A stretch of 64,000 nucleotides of DNA. Source: Furcasterigmium furcatum. Taxonomy: Eukaryota > Ascomycota > Sordariomycetes > Glomerellales > Plectosphaerellaceae. A model generated the notes under the pieces. That model searched no databases, had not been told where the DNA came from, and saw only the letters and a program-made list of their open reading frames with translations. Where the stretch lies: NCBI GenBank assembly GCA_001599815.1, contig BCIA01000008.1:1302001-1366000 (forward strand), written 5' to 3'. The first letter of the stretch is position 1, and the number at the start of each line of letters is the position of its first letter. The translations under genes and the position numbers were made by a program. Positions 1-10,007 of this stretch are shown here, in pieces.

Positions 1-282
1 CACCCAGTCGTCCTCACCAGTCTCGACTTGCTCTCAATACTTATTCGTCAAGACAGCTGAACATTGACTGGAAACAGTTGAGGCCGATAAATCGGTCCCA
101 TTTCCTCTTTTTTTGCTAAATCAAAACATTTGAACTTTGGCTGTGGGAGAACCTCCCCAGGGGCTGTCGTAACATTTGCTTTCCAACACCCTTGTGTAAT
201 ACCAGGGTGTGGTGGCTTCTGCTCTGATTAGAAGCAAGCATAACCGATGCCATCTCACCTTCTATCAGGTGAATAGTGGAAG

Positions 283-870
283 TCAGTCGAGAGTCTTGGT
301 GTCTAAAGTCGGCTCTTCACCATCGCTCGTCGGGGCAGTTCTGCTCAACCGACCCAGCCCATCGTCCGACAAAGCAGAGCCCTTCCTCGCATCCTCTCTC
401 ATCCCGTCAACACCAGCCCGAGGACCCTCTGGCAACTCCCGAGCAGTCGGGCAAGATTGCCCCAGGAGGAGTCTCAACCTGGCAACGCCGCCTTCTGTGT
501 CCCTGAACCTCCCTGACCCTGTCACGATGCCCTCCGAAAGGCAGACTAATTCATCCTGGATGTTCTGACTGATGTGACGGTAAAACCTCGTCAGGACCGG
601 GTCTCTGTCTGCGAGGCCTTTGCAGCTGCGTAGGTCGGCCAAGCGCTGCTCGAGGAGGGTCATTCGACTCGCGATATTGCATCCCTGTGATGTCGGGGAC
701 GAATACAGGGAGGCTTCTCGTGCCGATATCGTGCTGCACGCATCCTGGAGCTTGCGGTCAAACAAAGCCATGCACCTGGCTCTGTGCTCGCTCATAATGC
801 TGCTGTCCGTTGATGCCCGAGACTCGGAGTCGACCGAGGGCCTGGGACTGTTGATTGTTTCGCTGTCCAT
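283..870 (-). CDS. Hypothetical protein, 195 aa
   Basis: A single open frame of 196 codons read from the minus strand. The ATG at 870 is chosen because the frame upstream offers only a TTG. I do not recognise the family. The N-terminal third is Ser/Asp-rich and probably disordered. The middle (about residues 40-115) has the regular charged/hydrophobic spacing of helices and includes a segment reading LLEQRLADLRSCKG. The C-terminus is low-complexity. There is no signal peptide or membrane segment. Amino-acid composition is balanced, unlike the Arg/Pro/Ser-rich shadow frames on the opposite strand, which favours a real gene. A short 3' exon past position 283 cannot be excluded. Confidence 0.5.
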   Translation of the reverse strand: MDSETINSPRPSVDSESRASTDSSIMSEHRARCMALFDRKLQDACSTISAREASLYSSPTSQGCNIASRMTLLEQRLADLRSCKGLADRDPVLTRFYRHISQNIQDELVCLSEGIVTGSGRFRDTEGGVARLRLLLGQSCPTARELPEGPRAGVDGMREDARKGSALSDDGLGRLSRTAPTSDGEEPTLDTKTLD

Positions 871-1200
871 GTCACGCAAGTTTCGAGCGCGGAGCGTTGG
901 ATCTGATGGAGATACTGTCCTGCCTGAAGCAAAAATCGCTTCGTTGGGTATTTATATTAGGGACGAAACGCCTCCATGGCGCTCAAAGTTCATCAACCTC
1001 GCTATGAGGAACCCAAATTGTTGCAGCCACTGCAAACAAACTTTCCGGCACAAAAGGGTATTTGCGAACGAAGTCGCCAGAAAAAAACCAACAAGCTCAT
1101 GCAATCATGGAATACCACCAGTCCGAGGTCATCTCTTCGTCATCCAGTACGCCAATCCAAGCGGATGCAATGCAATGCAAAAAGGACGCAAAGGGCTGCT
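871..1200. other. Intergenic: NDC80 3' side and upstream of small unknown gene
   Basis: This 330 bp stretch lies between the NDC80 stop and the start of the minus-strand hypothetical gene. It must hold the NDC80 3' UTR and the promoter of the next gene. No recognisable element is seen. Confidence 0.5.
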
Positions 1201-3587
1201 TCACATCTCGAGGGAACGGGTGTCCTCCTTGATCTCGTCGCTGCCCAGCTCCCGCTCAAGCTCGTCGGCAACAAACCCTTCGTAGTCATCCAGATTCTTC
1301 TGGACATGGATCTTGAACTTGATGACGTCGTTAAGCATCCTGTCAATCTCGGTGTGAAGCTCTTCTCGCAGGGAGTTGACTCGCAGAACCAGTTGCTCGT
1401 ATCTGTAACCTGTCAGTGTTGCTGCACAACCAGTGTAACTGAACCCGCCTAGGCTTACTCGATGCTCGTGTTCATCTCGCGTTGCTCCATGAGCTGCACT
1501 GACTCGGTCAACGAGGCGCGCATCTTGGCAAGCTCCTTCTCCATCTTCTCAATCTGCGCGTCAGATGCCATCTTCTGGGTAGTAGTGACCTGCAACGAGA
1601 AACAATGTCAGCAGTTGGACGACCGATTCTCTTCAAGGCCATCAACCCACCTCCTTGGTCTTCTCGTACTCCTCCTCGGCAGCCCGGACACGGTGCTCGA
1701 GCGCCTCAACCTCACTGCGCTTGTCCTCGATGGCTTCCTTGATACCATCCAGGAGATCATGGTCCTTCATCATCATGTCCATGGCCACGCTTCTCCGCTC
1801 AGAAATTTCCTTCCGGAGTGCGAGGAAGCTGGTCTTGACCTGGCCGCGCAGATCAAGATTGAGGATGTGAGCCGGTTGGTAGCCCGTCACCGGGTCGGCC
1901 AGCAACCTGTCGGTCGNCCCCGGCCCGCCGGAGCTCTGCAGCTGCGACGATGTGAAGTCTGGTCCATCGTTGACGGTAACCTGGAGCTCGTAGTTCTTGC
2001 CCTTGGCATTTGCCGCAGAGGCCGGGATGAGAGCGATTTGGTAGGCCAGGGTGTTGTACTTGTCGACCATCCTCTCCAGCTCATCCAGTTTGTGGCTCGC
2101 TTCCATCTCTCGCTCGGCGACCTTCTTCTTGAGCTCCTCCAGTCTCTGACCGGCAGACTCGATGCCCTTTTGCAGACGTTCCCGCTCAGATGTCATGCGG
2201 TCGATATCCTGCATGCTGATTCCCTGGCCGTCAACAACCCTCTGGAGCCCGCGGCGCTCGTCTTCGGCCTCCTCGAGCTCTTGCAGGAGCTTGCCGAGTT
2301 CCTCCTGCAAGACTTGTATCCTGGTCTCGTATTTCTCTGTTCTTTGCACGGCAAGGGCGTTGTACTCCTCAAACTTCACCTTGTCCTCCTCCATGATCCT
2401 GAAGTGATTATCCAGGACGGCAGGGTCCGGCGTCGACTTCTCCAGATCCTCAATCTCTCGTTGCAGGCGGTTATTCTCAGCCTCAAGCATCTCCAGCTCC
2501 GAGGTGTACTTGGAGTTGGATTGCTCGAAGGCCTGCGCCATGAGCTCGACGTGCGGCGCCAGCACGCGATCAGCCTCCTCCTCGCCGGCATCCTCGTCCA
2601 TGGAGAGCCAGTCCCTGTACGCGCTGCTCAGAAAACCGAAGATGATGTGATCGCCGCTTACGTCAAGCCCCGCCTCCATGCAAGCGTCCTCGTACCGGTT
2701 GGAGGAGTAACCGTCGAGCATCTGCGCCAGCTGCATCATCCAGTGCAGCAGACCCAGGAAGGTACTCCAATTCTGACCACCCACGGCGGCGATCTGGCTC
2801 TTGGTGATACTCCTCTCGTAAGGGTATCGTAGCTGCTTGAGGATAGGCGGGACCTCCTGGTCGATGTTTTTCTGGAATCGGTAACTGGGGTCGATGCGGT
2901 GGTACAGCCACTGAAACATGTAGTTGAAGTCCTTTTGTGTGGGAGACTTGATAATGTTCTGGGACAGGGTGTGCTTCATCTGCATCTCGAAGTTATTCTG
3001 AGCAAGATAGTCCAGCAACTCCTGCCCGATCCTGGCCTGATATGAGCGGTCTCTGAGTGGCCGAGGGTCGCGGGGGACGCCTGCCGGTTGCGGCGCTTGT
3101 TGAAAGATACTCTGGTGGCTCATGGGGCCATTGTTCGATGGGCGTGATCGATATACGCTGCTCCTCCTGTCGGCATCGGTGGACGTTCGTCCGTGGGAGG
3201 GGGTGGGCGCGAAGGTCTTGGGGTCTCGAAATGTCGACTGCCTCTTGACCGACGACAAGCCCATATCAGCAAGGTTGGTCCCCGAGGAAGAACGGCCGAA
3301 TAAGGGCTGGCTCGGTCGCGACATGGCGAGGGACTGCCTAGATCCCGACATGGATCGCACATGGCTATTGGAGAAGGGCGCACTGCCGGCGGCTGTGCTC
3401 GATCGCTTCATGGCGGACGCGGGCTGGGGGAGGTTAGAGTTGGAATTGAGGTTTCCGAGGGTCTGCGCGAGACGTCAGTCCGGCTGAGCGGCCGCGTCGC
3501 GTCACTGCGACCAGGTTGGGGAGACGCTTTTGCGGGACGCACCTCTCGTGGCCTGCGAACACTCCAGAGGCCCGTGTCTTGCGACAT
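1201..3587 (-). CDS. ndc80: Kinetochore protein Ndc80 (HEC1), 729 aa
   Basis: Ndc80 is the microtubule-binding subunit of the outer-kinetochore NDC80 complex with Nuf2, Spc24 and Spc25. Exons on the minus strand: 3587-3543, 3462-1651, 1589-1459, 1402-1201; introns of 80, 61 and 56 bp. Joined length is 730 codons including stop. The 15-codon first exon begins MSQDTGLWSVRRPRE, the typical fungal Ndc80 N-terminus, and continues after the intron with TLGNLNSNSNLPQPASA. A basic, Ser-rich tail is followed by the calponin-homology region (about residues 125-270, including QNNFEM and FLGLLHWMMQLAQML) and then long coiled coil to the C-terminus. Starting at the internal ATG at 3411 would lose the conserved N-terminus. 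One codon contains the ambiguous base at 1917. Divergent from PEX14 across 510 bp. Confidence 0.95.
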
Positions 3588-4097
3588 GTTGCGGGCGCAG
3601 CGTGTGGCAAGAGTTGTCGGGGTTGACAACTGGGAAAACGGGAGCTGACTGGGTCCAAGATTCCGCGCAAATCTTCAGGGCTGCTTCGAAAGCACTGTGA
3701 GTTGTAGGGTTGGTGGAGGTCGTGAATGTGATGATGCCAAAGTCTCGAGTGTGCGCCGGGGGGGTGGGATTTGGTGTTGCCCAGCGAGTTGGAGTAAACA
3801 ATAGATATCCGGCACTATCATTGGTTGCGCGCCGTTCAGCCCAAACACAACTCAAGAGCTTCTTAGTCACCCACGCCCGGTCCAGCGCTCGGACCAACTT
3901 TTACTCTCCCCGTCTGGGGTCCAACCGATGCCTCGGTTCGTTCAATGCCGGCCACCCTCTTTTCGGATGGGTCGTCCAGACCACATGCGTGCGTCAGAGA
4001 GCCGGTCTTCACTCCAGCTTCACGACTGTAGATCCGGCAGCTCCTTCATCACCAGCCTGGGACATGCCATCACAGTGGTGATTAGGCTGACCTGACC
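3588..4097. promoter_or_regulatory. Divergent promoter region NDC80 / PEX14
   Basis: A 510 bp region between two divergent start codons, so it must hold both promoters. A CCTCGG hexamer, the core of the FarA/FarB fatty-acid response element of Aspergillus, lies at 3931-3936, about 160 bp upstream of the PEX14 ATG. An ATTGG (CCAAT complement) occurs near 3828. No long open frame here looks coding. Confidence 0.5.
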
Positions 4098-5318
4098 ATG
4101 GCGATACGAGAGGACCTCGTCGCATCAGCGGTTTGTCTTCCTCGCATGTTTCTAATCGCGACAACCTGCTAATCACCTCCCGCAGGCGCAATGTTAGCCA
4201 CCTCTGCTGGTACACGACCGAGACGGCCGAGCTAATGCGTGCCTAGTCCTACTGGATCCGAGTGTTGCGAACTCGTCTGTCGAGAATCGCGTCAGCTTTC
4301 TTCGAACGAAGAACCTAACGCAAGAGGAGATCGATGCGGCGCTGTCACGAGTCGGAGTGCAACGGCCGGGAGGCCCTGTAGCTGCCGCAACGAGCCCTGT
4401 ACCGGCGTCCCAGCCGCAGCAATACTATTCACAGCCGTACCCTCCACACAATGCCGCCTGGCAGCCTCCTCCCCCTGTTCCCCAACGGGACTGGAGGGAC
4501 TGGTTCATCATGGCCACGGTGGTAGGCGGCGTTGGCTACGGCGTCTACGCGCTGACCAAGGTAGGAAGGGCGGTTCCAAAGAGCACGGCGCATCGCAATA
4601 CTGACAGCGATAGCGCTACGTTTATCCTCTCATCGCACCGCCAACCCCCGAGCGACTCGAACAAGACAAGAAGTCGATAGAAGAGCAATTCGACAAGGCA
4701 TTTGCGCTCGTGGAGCAGCTCGCGAAGGACACCGAGGAGCTCAAGACGGCCGAGAAGGAGCGAACCGAGAAGCTGGACGCCGCTCTGTCAGACTTTGAGT
4801 CCGTCATCAACGAACTCAAACAGGCCAACCGGCGCCGTGACGACGAGGCGCAGCGTATCCGCGACGACATATACAACCTCAAGGATGCCATCCCCAAGGC
4901 CATGGATTGCCAGAAGGACCTCACCGACACGCGCCTGAAGGCGATCAATACCGAGCTGACTAGCTTGAAGACGCTGATCACGCAGCGCATGACCTCTTCC
5001 TCCCCTGCGCTCCCCGCTGTCAATGGCCAGCTGCGGGCTGGAAACAGCCCCGCGCCCTCACCGCAGAGCGTCGGCTTCGGCGGTAGGACACCCACGGTCA
5101 GCGCGGATAAGACTGGAGAGGTGGCCCAGGCAGATGAGTCTCCTAAGCCGAGCCCTGCAGTCACGCCTGCCAAGGGTATTACTCTGGGTGGTACCGGTGG
5201 AAAGGCGTCGATCCCCGCTTGGCAGATGGCCATGGCCAACAAGTCATCCGCTTCGGGGTCGGCTGCGAACGAAGATGGAGGCAGCAGCAGCCAGCAGGAA
5301 GCCAGCGGGTCTGCATGA
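4098..5318 (+). CDS. pex14: Peroxisomal docking protein Pex14, 352 aa
   Basis: Pex14 is the peroxisomal membrane docking factor for the cargo receptor Pex5 (with Pex13 and Pex17). Exons: 4098-4130, 4186-4192 (7 nt), 4247-4560, 4614-5318; introns 55, 54 and 53 bp, each with a GCTAAT or CTGAC branch site just before the acceptor. The product begins MAIREDLVASAAQFLLDPSV and continues ENRVSFLRTKNLTQEEIDAAL, the conserved N-terminal Pex5/Pex19-binding helical domain (about residues 1-50). A Pro/Gln-rich linker is followed by a hydrophobic segment (about 95-116, ATVVGGVGYGVYAL), coiled coil (about 130-235) and a low-complexity tail. Total length is usual for fungi. Without the microexon the reading frame between MAIREDLVASA and LLDPSV cannot be joined, so the model is strongly constrained. 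Confidence 0.94.
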
Positions 5319-6056
5319 GGGACGGGGTGGGATGCATGGTATGATAGTGCGATGAAGGGTTTTGTATATTATGGGATAATTGATGCCTCCGTCATTTCTG
5401 GTCATGACCGCCTGTCGATTGATCATGCTGCGTGATCGGTGTCGAGAGAGGTCTCTGAGAAACTGGGACTCTGTTCATTCAGTCTCCCCTGACCCCATAA
5501 CAAATCTCCGTACAGGTGAGCTAGCTAACGCGCATCCTCTAACAAAGCATTGCCGGATGGCATTCGCCGGAGCGTGATCGTAGTACTACTAGTGGCTCTT
5601 GCTACTTCACTTGACATCTCACGCAAGGATTCCCTCTTTTGGTCAAAGTCGCGACCCCTGGTGCAACTTGACTGCCGCCTGAAAATCGCCCCGGAATCGA
5701 CCTTGTCGACAAACATTGTGTTTCGGATGCGATTGGGGGCTTTGGAACGAAGGCAATTGACACCTGATCAGAGCAGATTCACCAATCATGGCGACCTGGA
5801 GTTGGTGGTGCGACTTGCATACCGCCTCCGGGTTGTTGATGGGCCCGAGCCGAGGCTCAGGGCGGCGGCGTCATGGACCTCCAACTTCAAGTTGCCTCTC
5901 CCCCTGTCGTCAATTCAAGTTTCGTGGAGGGTCTGCGACTTTGGCCAGCTTGCCTTGGCTCCGAGAAATAACACTGGAATCTCTAACCTCTGGCCGCCCA
6001 GTCTCGTCCTCCCTTGCTTGAAGCATTGATTTGTTGCTCGCCGACCTGCTCTCGCC
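5319..6056. other. Intergenic between PEX14 and hydrolase
   Basis: This 738 bp region holds the PEX14 3' UTR and the hydrolase promoter and leader. An open frame over 5550-6029 starts only with TTG and ends 27 bp before the hydrolase ATG. Its first residues look signal-peptide-like, but no in-frame ATG serves it, so it is not called. Confidence 0.5.
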
Positions 6057-7592
6057 ATGGACTCTTCTCCCACCGCTGGCTCTTCCTACGACACCCCAAA
6101 GGGTCCCGACATGTCACAGCAATGGAAAATCTTCATGGCCCTCGTGCCCCATCTCCCCCTCATGGCGAGGGTCGTTGTTGCGCATACGCTGAGACTGTCC
6201 GAGCAGAGCAAATACCTTGACCTCCGAAGCGAGCTGCTGGTCACCGTCTTGCGGGAGCTCATTAACCCGCCAACTCCGTTGCCGATTTCAAGGACACAGA
6301 AGCTCACACTTCGCGACCCTGGCGTCAAGGGCAGGATCTGGGTCTCTAGATACGTCTCGCCTGTGCCACCGGAGACTGACTCCCTAGATGCCCTGCTCTC
6401 GGCCGTCGAGAAGCTGCGTGACCCGGCGGCGCCGCAGGCAGAGCTGAGGCGACCTGAGATCAAGCCTGTGGAGGCTGAGTGGACTGGCTACCGCGCGGGG
6501 GCCACAGGCGATTCCCGCCTCCCTCCCATATCCGAGAGGGAGAGGTTCGACGAGATGCAAAAGGGGGTCACCTCGCCGACCACTGTGCTCTATCTCCATG
6601 GCGGCGCATATTACCTCCTCGACCCGGCCATTTACAGGCCGCTCTCCAAGAAGCTGGCCAAGCTAACGGGTGGACGCTGCTACGTGGTCAGATATCGCCT
6701 GGCGCCACAGAATCCGTTCCCTGCCGCGGTGCTCGACGCTCTGGTGTCATACATGACCCTACTCTACCCGCCTCCCGATGCCTACCACGAGCCAGTCAAG
6801 CCGGAGCACATAGTCTTTGCAGGGGATAGGTGAGTCCAAACGCCCCCAGCCATGGCAGCTGCATATTGATTCGGGGACAGCGCTGGGGGCAACCTCTGTC
6901 TTGCACTCACACAGACAATCCTCGAGCTGCGCCGCCAGGGCCGTAAAATCGCCTGGTTCGGCGAGGAGCGCGACCTCCCCCTACCCGCTGGCGTCGGGGT
7001 GAGCTCGCCCTGGATGGACATCGTCCAAAGCTCCGACAGCTGGATAAGGAACGCAAAGTTCGATTACCTCCCGGGTAGGGACGCGCAGCGGAGCACTGTG
7101 TTCCCTGCCTGCGATGCCTGGCCCGCAACACCACCGCGGGGCCAGATCTACGTCGACGATGCCCACCTCGCGCACCCTCTGGCAACGCTGCTCATGGCCC
7201 AGGACTGGGGCGGGGCGCCGCCTACATATATATGCACAGGATGGGAGCTGCTGGCTGACGAGGATAAGTTCATGGCGAAGAGGCTACAGAGTCAGGGGGT
7301 CAAGGTAGTTCTGGAGGAGTACGAAGGCATGCCGCACTGTTTTGCGATCTTGCTACCGGATACCAGTGCCGGAAGGCGGTGTGTGGACGGGTGGGCGGGC
7401 TTCCTGAAGCAGGCGGTTGAGGGTCCGGATACGCTGGAGTCGAGGGCTTTCACGGTCAAAGCGAAGACGTTGAAAGAGGTCGAGATGCCGTTCTCGGGAC
7501 TGAGTGAGCTGACAGACGAGGAGATAAGAAGTCGGGTGTTGTCTCACGTAGAGACTGCTTGTACGCAGCCGGAGGCAATGGCCAAGCTGTAG
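6057..7592 (+). CDS. Alpha/beta hydrolase fold-3 (HSL-type) esterase/lipase, 494 aa
   Basis: A hormone-sensitive-lipase-like hydrolase that would cleave carboxylic esters; the natural substrate cannot be read from sequence. Exons 6057-6829 and 6881-7592, with a 51 bp intron that splits the serine codon of the nucleophile elbow (GDS AGGN). Visible catalytic features: oxyanion-hole HGG at residues 181-183 (YLHGGAYYLL), nucleophile Ser258 in GDSAGGN, and His410 in MPHCF. The acid position in WELLADE is Glu380, where most relatives have Asp. Splicing restores the elbow exactly, which supports the intron. There is no convincing signal peptide. About 150 residues N-terminal to HGG form a family-specific cap. 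It lies in tandem, 379 bp upstream of the DHCR24-like gene. Confidence 0.88.
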
Positions 7593-7971
7593 ATGATCTC
7601 TAGTAATTACCTAGTCCTCACTACAATAGAGACACGGTACACTACAAGTCCAATGTTGCTAAGACACTAGGAGAATCGCACCTACAATATGCAGTTCCAT
7701 GTCCAGGTCCTCCATGATCATGGATCCCGTCGTACGACCCGGAGGTGCTATCATCCACTGAAGGGGACGGGGGCCACTACTGTACCTGGGAGCCCGGGCG
7801 GCCCAATCGGGTAGGTAGGCCCACCACAGCACCTGGTTGGAGCTTGGGGCGTGCGCAGAGGAAAATCTGGGCCGCGACGACGACTTCACCTTGCTTCGGC
7901 TCAGCTCACCTCACTCACGCCCTTTCGCTCATTCTGCACCCTCAGCCGGCAGGCTCGAGCTTCCCTTCACA
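7593..7971. other. Intergenic between hydrolase and DHCR24-like gene
   Basis: 379 bp in a head-to-tail arrangement. It contains the hydrolase 3' end and the promoter and leader of the oxidoreductase. A TATATG-type stretch and several pyrimidine tracts precede the ATG at 7972. No further element is recognised. Confidence 0.4.
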
Positions 7972-9534
7972 ATGGAGCGCCACAGGCAGACCGTGTCCAA
8001 GATCTCGGCCGCCGTCCGGGCCTTCTTCGACCGAAAAGAACCCTACCGTATCTTCCACGGCTCGACAAACAGCACCCGTCCGATCCGTGGCAAGCAGTTC
8101 GTCGACATCAGCGCCCTCAATAATGTCCTCGAGGTCAACAAGGTCCGCCGTGTGGCCCTCGTCGAGCCCAACGTCCCTATGGACCGCCTCGTCGAGAAGA
8201 CACTCCCTCACGGTCTCATCCCCCCGGTCGTAATGGAATTCCCTGGTATCACCGCCGGCGGCGGCTTCGCGGGCACTGCCGGCGAGAGCTCTAGTTTTAA
8301 GCACGGCTTCTTCGACGACACCATCAACGAGGTCGAAATGGTCATGGCCAACGGCGACGTCGTCAAAGCCTCCCGCACCGAGAGGCCTGACCTCTTCCGC
8401 GGCGCGGCGGGCGCAGTCGGCACCCTCGGCATCACGACCCTTATCGAGCTGCAGCTCGTCGAGGCCAAGCGGTTCGTCAAGACCACGTACCACCGCACCT
8501 CGAGCGTCGCCGAGGCTATCGAGAAGATCCGCGTCGAAACCCGCAAGCCGGAGAATGACTACGTCGACGGCATCCTCTACTCTAAAGACCACGGCGTCGT
8601 CATCACAGGCTCCATGACAGACGAGCAGCCCCCCGCCGGTGTCAAGCCGCAGACCTTCAGCGGCGCCTGGGACCCCTGGTTCTGCCTCCATGTCAAGGAC
8701 CGGACCAAGGCCATCATCTCCTCCTCTGCCTCGGAATCCACCACCTCGGAGGTCGTCGACTACATACCCCTGGCCGAATACCTCTTCCGCTACGATCGCG
8801 GGGGCTTCTGGGTCGGCATAGCCGCTTTCGACTACTTCAGCTTCACTCCCTTCACGCGCTTCTTCCGCTGGTTCCTCGACGACTTCCTCCACACGCGCAT
8901 GCTATACCGCGCCCTCCACGGCAGCGGCGAGTCCGCTCGCTTCGTCGTCCAGGACCTCGCCCTCCCCTACGCTACCGCCGAAAAGTTCATCGACTACACG
9001 GCTGACCGCACCGGTATCTGGCCCCTGTGGCTCTGCCCCCTGCAGCAGACGCCCCGGCCCACCTTCCACCCGCACACAAACGAGCCGGCCGACGCCGACA
9101 GCAACCCCGGAAAGGACAAGCCGATGCTCAACATCGGCCTCTGGGGATGGGGCCCCAAGGACCCCGAGGAGTTCGTCAGCGCGAACCGCGACGTCGAGGC
9201 GAAACTCCGCGAGCTGAACGGCATGAAGTGGCTGTACGCCCACGTGTACCAGGACCAAGAGGACTTTTGGAAGTCCTACGGCGGCAGGGAGTGGTACGAC
9301 GAGCTGCGCCGGAAGTATGGTGCCGAGCACCTCCCGTCGGTGTACGACAAGGTCAAGGTCGATCCAGGAGCGCGACACGAGGAGCTGAAGACGCTCCGGA
9401 AGAGGGTCAAGGCCCAGTGGCCCTTGGCTGGGCTTTACGGCATCTGGAAGTCGATCCTGAGCAAAGACTACTACCTGCACAGGAATGCCGAGTGGAAATA
9501 CAAGGGTGAGGACCACAAGCCTAAGCAGGAATGA
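7972..9534 (+). CDS. DHCR24-like FAD-linked oxidoreductase, 520 aa
   Basis: A PCMH-type FAD-binding protein resembling Delta(24)-sterol reductase (DHCR24/seladin/DIMINUTO family), which reduces sterol side-chain double bonds at the ER. It is a single exon of 521 codons. The start at ATG 7972 is preferred over the open frame back to 7837, which has no ATG and no family-like sequence. FAD-domain signatures include ALVEPNVPMDRL, the ITAGGGFAGTAGESSSFKHG block (about residues 96-115, matching the glycine-rich region of DHCR24) and DLFRGAAGAVGTLGI. The length equals the animal and plant enzymes (about 515-560). Unlike those, no clear N-terminal membrane anchor is seen. Baker's yeast has no such enzyme, so the substrate in this fungus is unknown. 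Confidence 0.85.
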   Translation: MERHRQTVSKISAAVRAFFDRKEPYRIFHGSTNSTRPIRGKQFVDISALNNVLEVNKVRRVALVEPNVPMDRLVEKTLPHGLIPPVVMEFPGITAGGGFAGTAGESSSFKHGFFDDTINEVEMVMANGDVVKASRTERPDLFRGAAGAVGTLGITTLIELQLVEAKRFVKTTYHRTSSVAEAIEKIRVETRKPENDYVDGILYSKDHGVVITGSMTDEQPPAGVKPQTFSGAWDPWFCLHVKDRTKAIISSSASESTTSEVVDYIPLAEYLFRYDRGGFWVGIAAFDYFSFTPFTRFFRWFLDDFLHTRMLYRALHGSGESARFVVQDLALPYATAEKFIDYTADRTGIWPLWLCPLQQTPRPTFHPHTNEPADADSNPGKDKPMLNIGLWGWGPKDPEEFVSANRDVEAKLRELNGMKWLYAHVYQDQEDFWKSYGGREWYDELRRKYGAEHLPSVYDKVKVDPGARHEELKTLRKRVKAQWPLAGLYGIWKSILSKDYYLHRNAEWKYKGEDHKPKQE

Positions 9535-10007
9535 GCTCGTGGAGGTCGTAGAAACTTGGCCTCCTCGAGGCGGATGAGGCCCGGCTGTACACTAGATCGC
9601 CCGCAGAACCCCATGTAGACTCGCATGTACCATCATGTAATAGACCATCAGCGAACCCTGAACGTGGATACCAGTAAAGACCTCCAAATTATTAAAGACT
9701 ATAAAAGCCTTGGTGTATCTACACGGCCGTTCATTATGTGTCCCCCGCGCGCAGGGCTGCCAAGGCCATCTCGCGGTATCCCCCCTATCCGATGTGCCAG
9801 CGCTCTATGGGGGCGACTCGGCCAGCAAATGTGTGCCGAGCACGCTCATGCTGATGCGTGAGCTGGGGAGATGCAGGGTCTCTCTCTATATGCACCCCGC
9901 ACTGCTTCTATGGAGCCCTCGTGGATCAAATGCCAAAACTGCTGCGCCAGGTGTGCCCCGGTCTGCGTATGCACCGTTTGCCTTTTTTGTTCCTCGTCAC
10001 AATCCGT
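9535..10007. other. Convergent intergenic region (DHCR24-like / ERG13)
   Basis: 473 bp between two converging genes, so both 3' UTRs are here. No coding signal is seen. Open frames on the plus strand here are short and biased. Confidence 0.5.

Noticed and set aside
5550..6029. Open frame with a signal-peptide-like beginning
   Set aside because: It starts at TTG, has no early ATG or plausible upstream exon, and lies in the leader region of the hydrolase gene.
7942..8892. Long antisense frame (316 codons) opposite the DHCR24-like gene
   Set aside because: A shadow frame of a GC3-rich gene; its Asp/Glu/Val-rich product mirrors codon bias rather than a protein.
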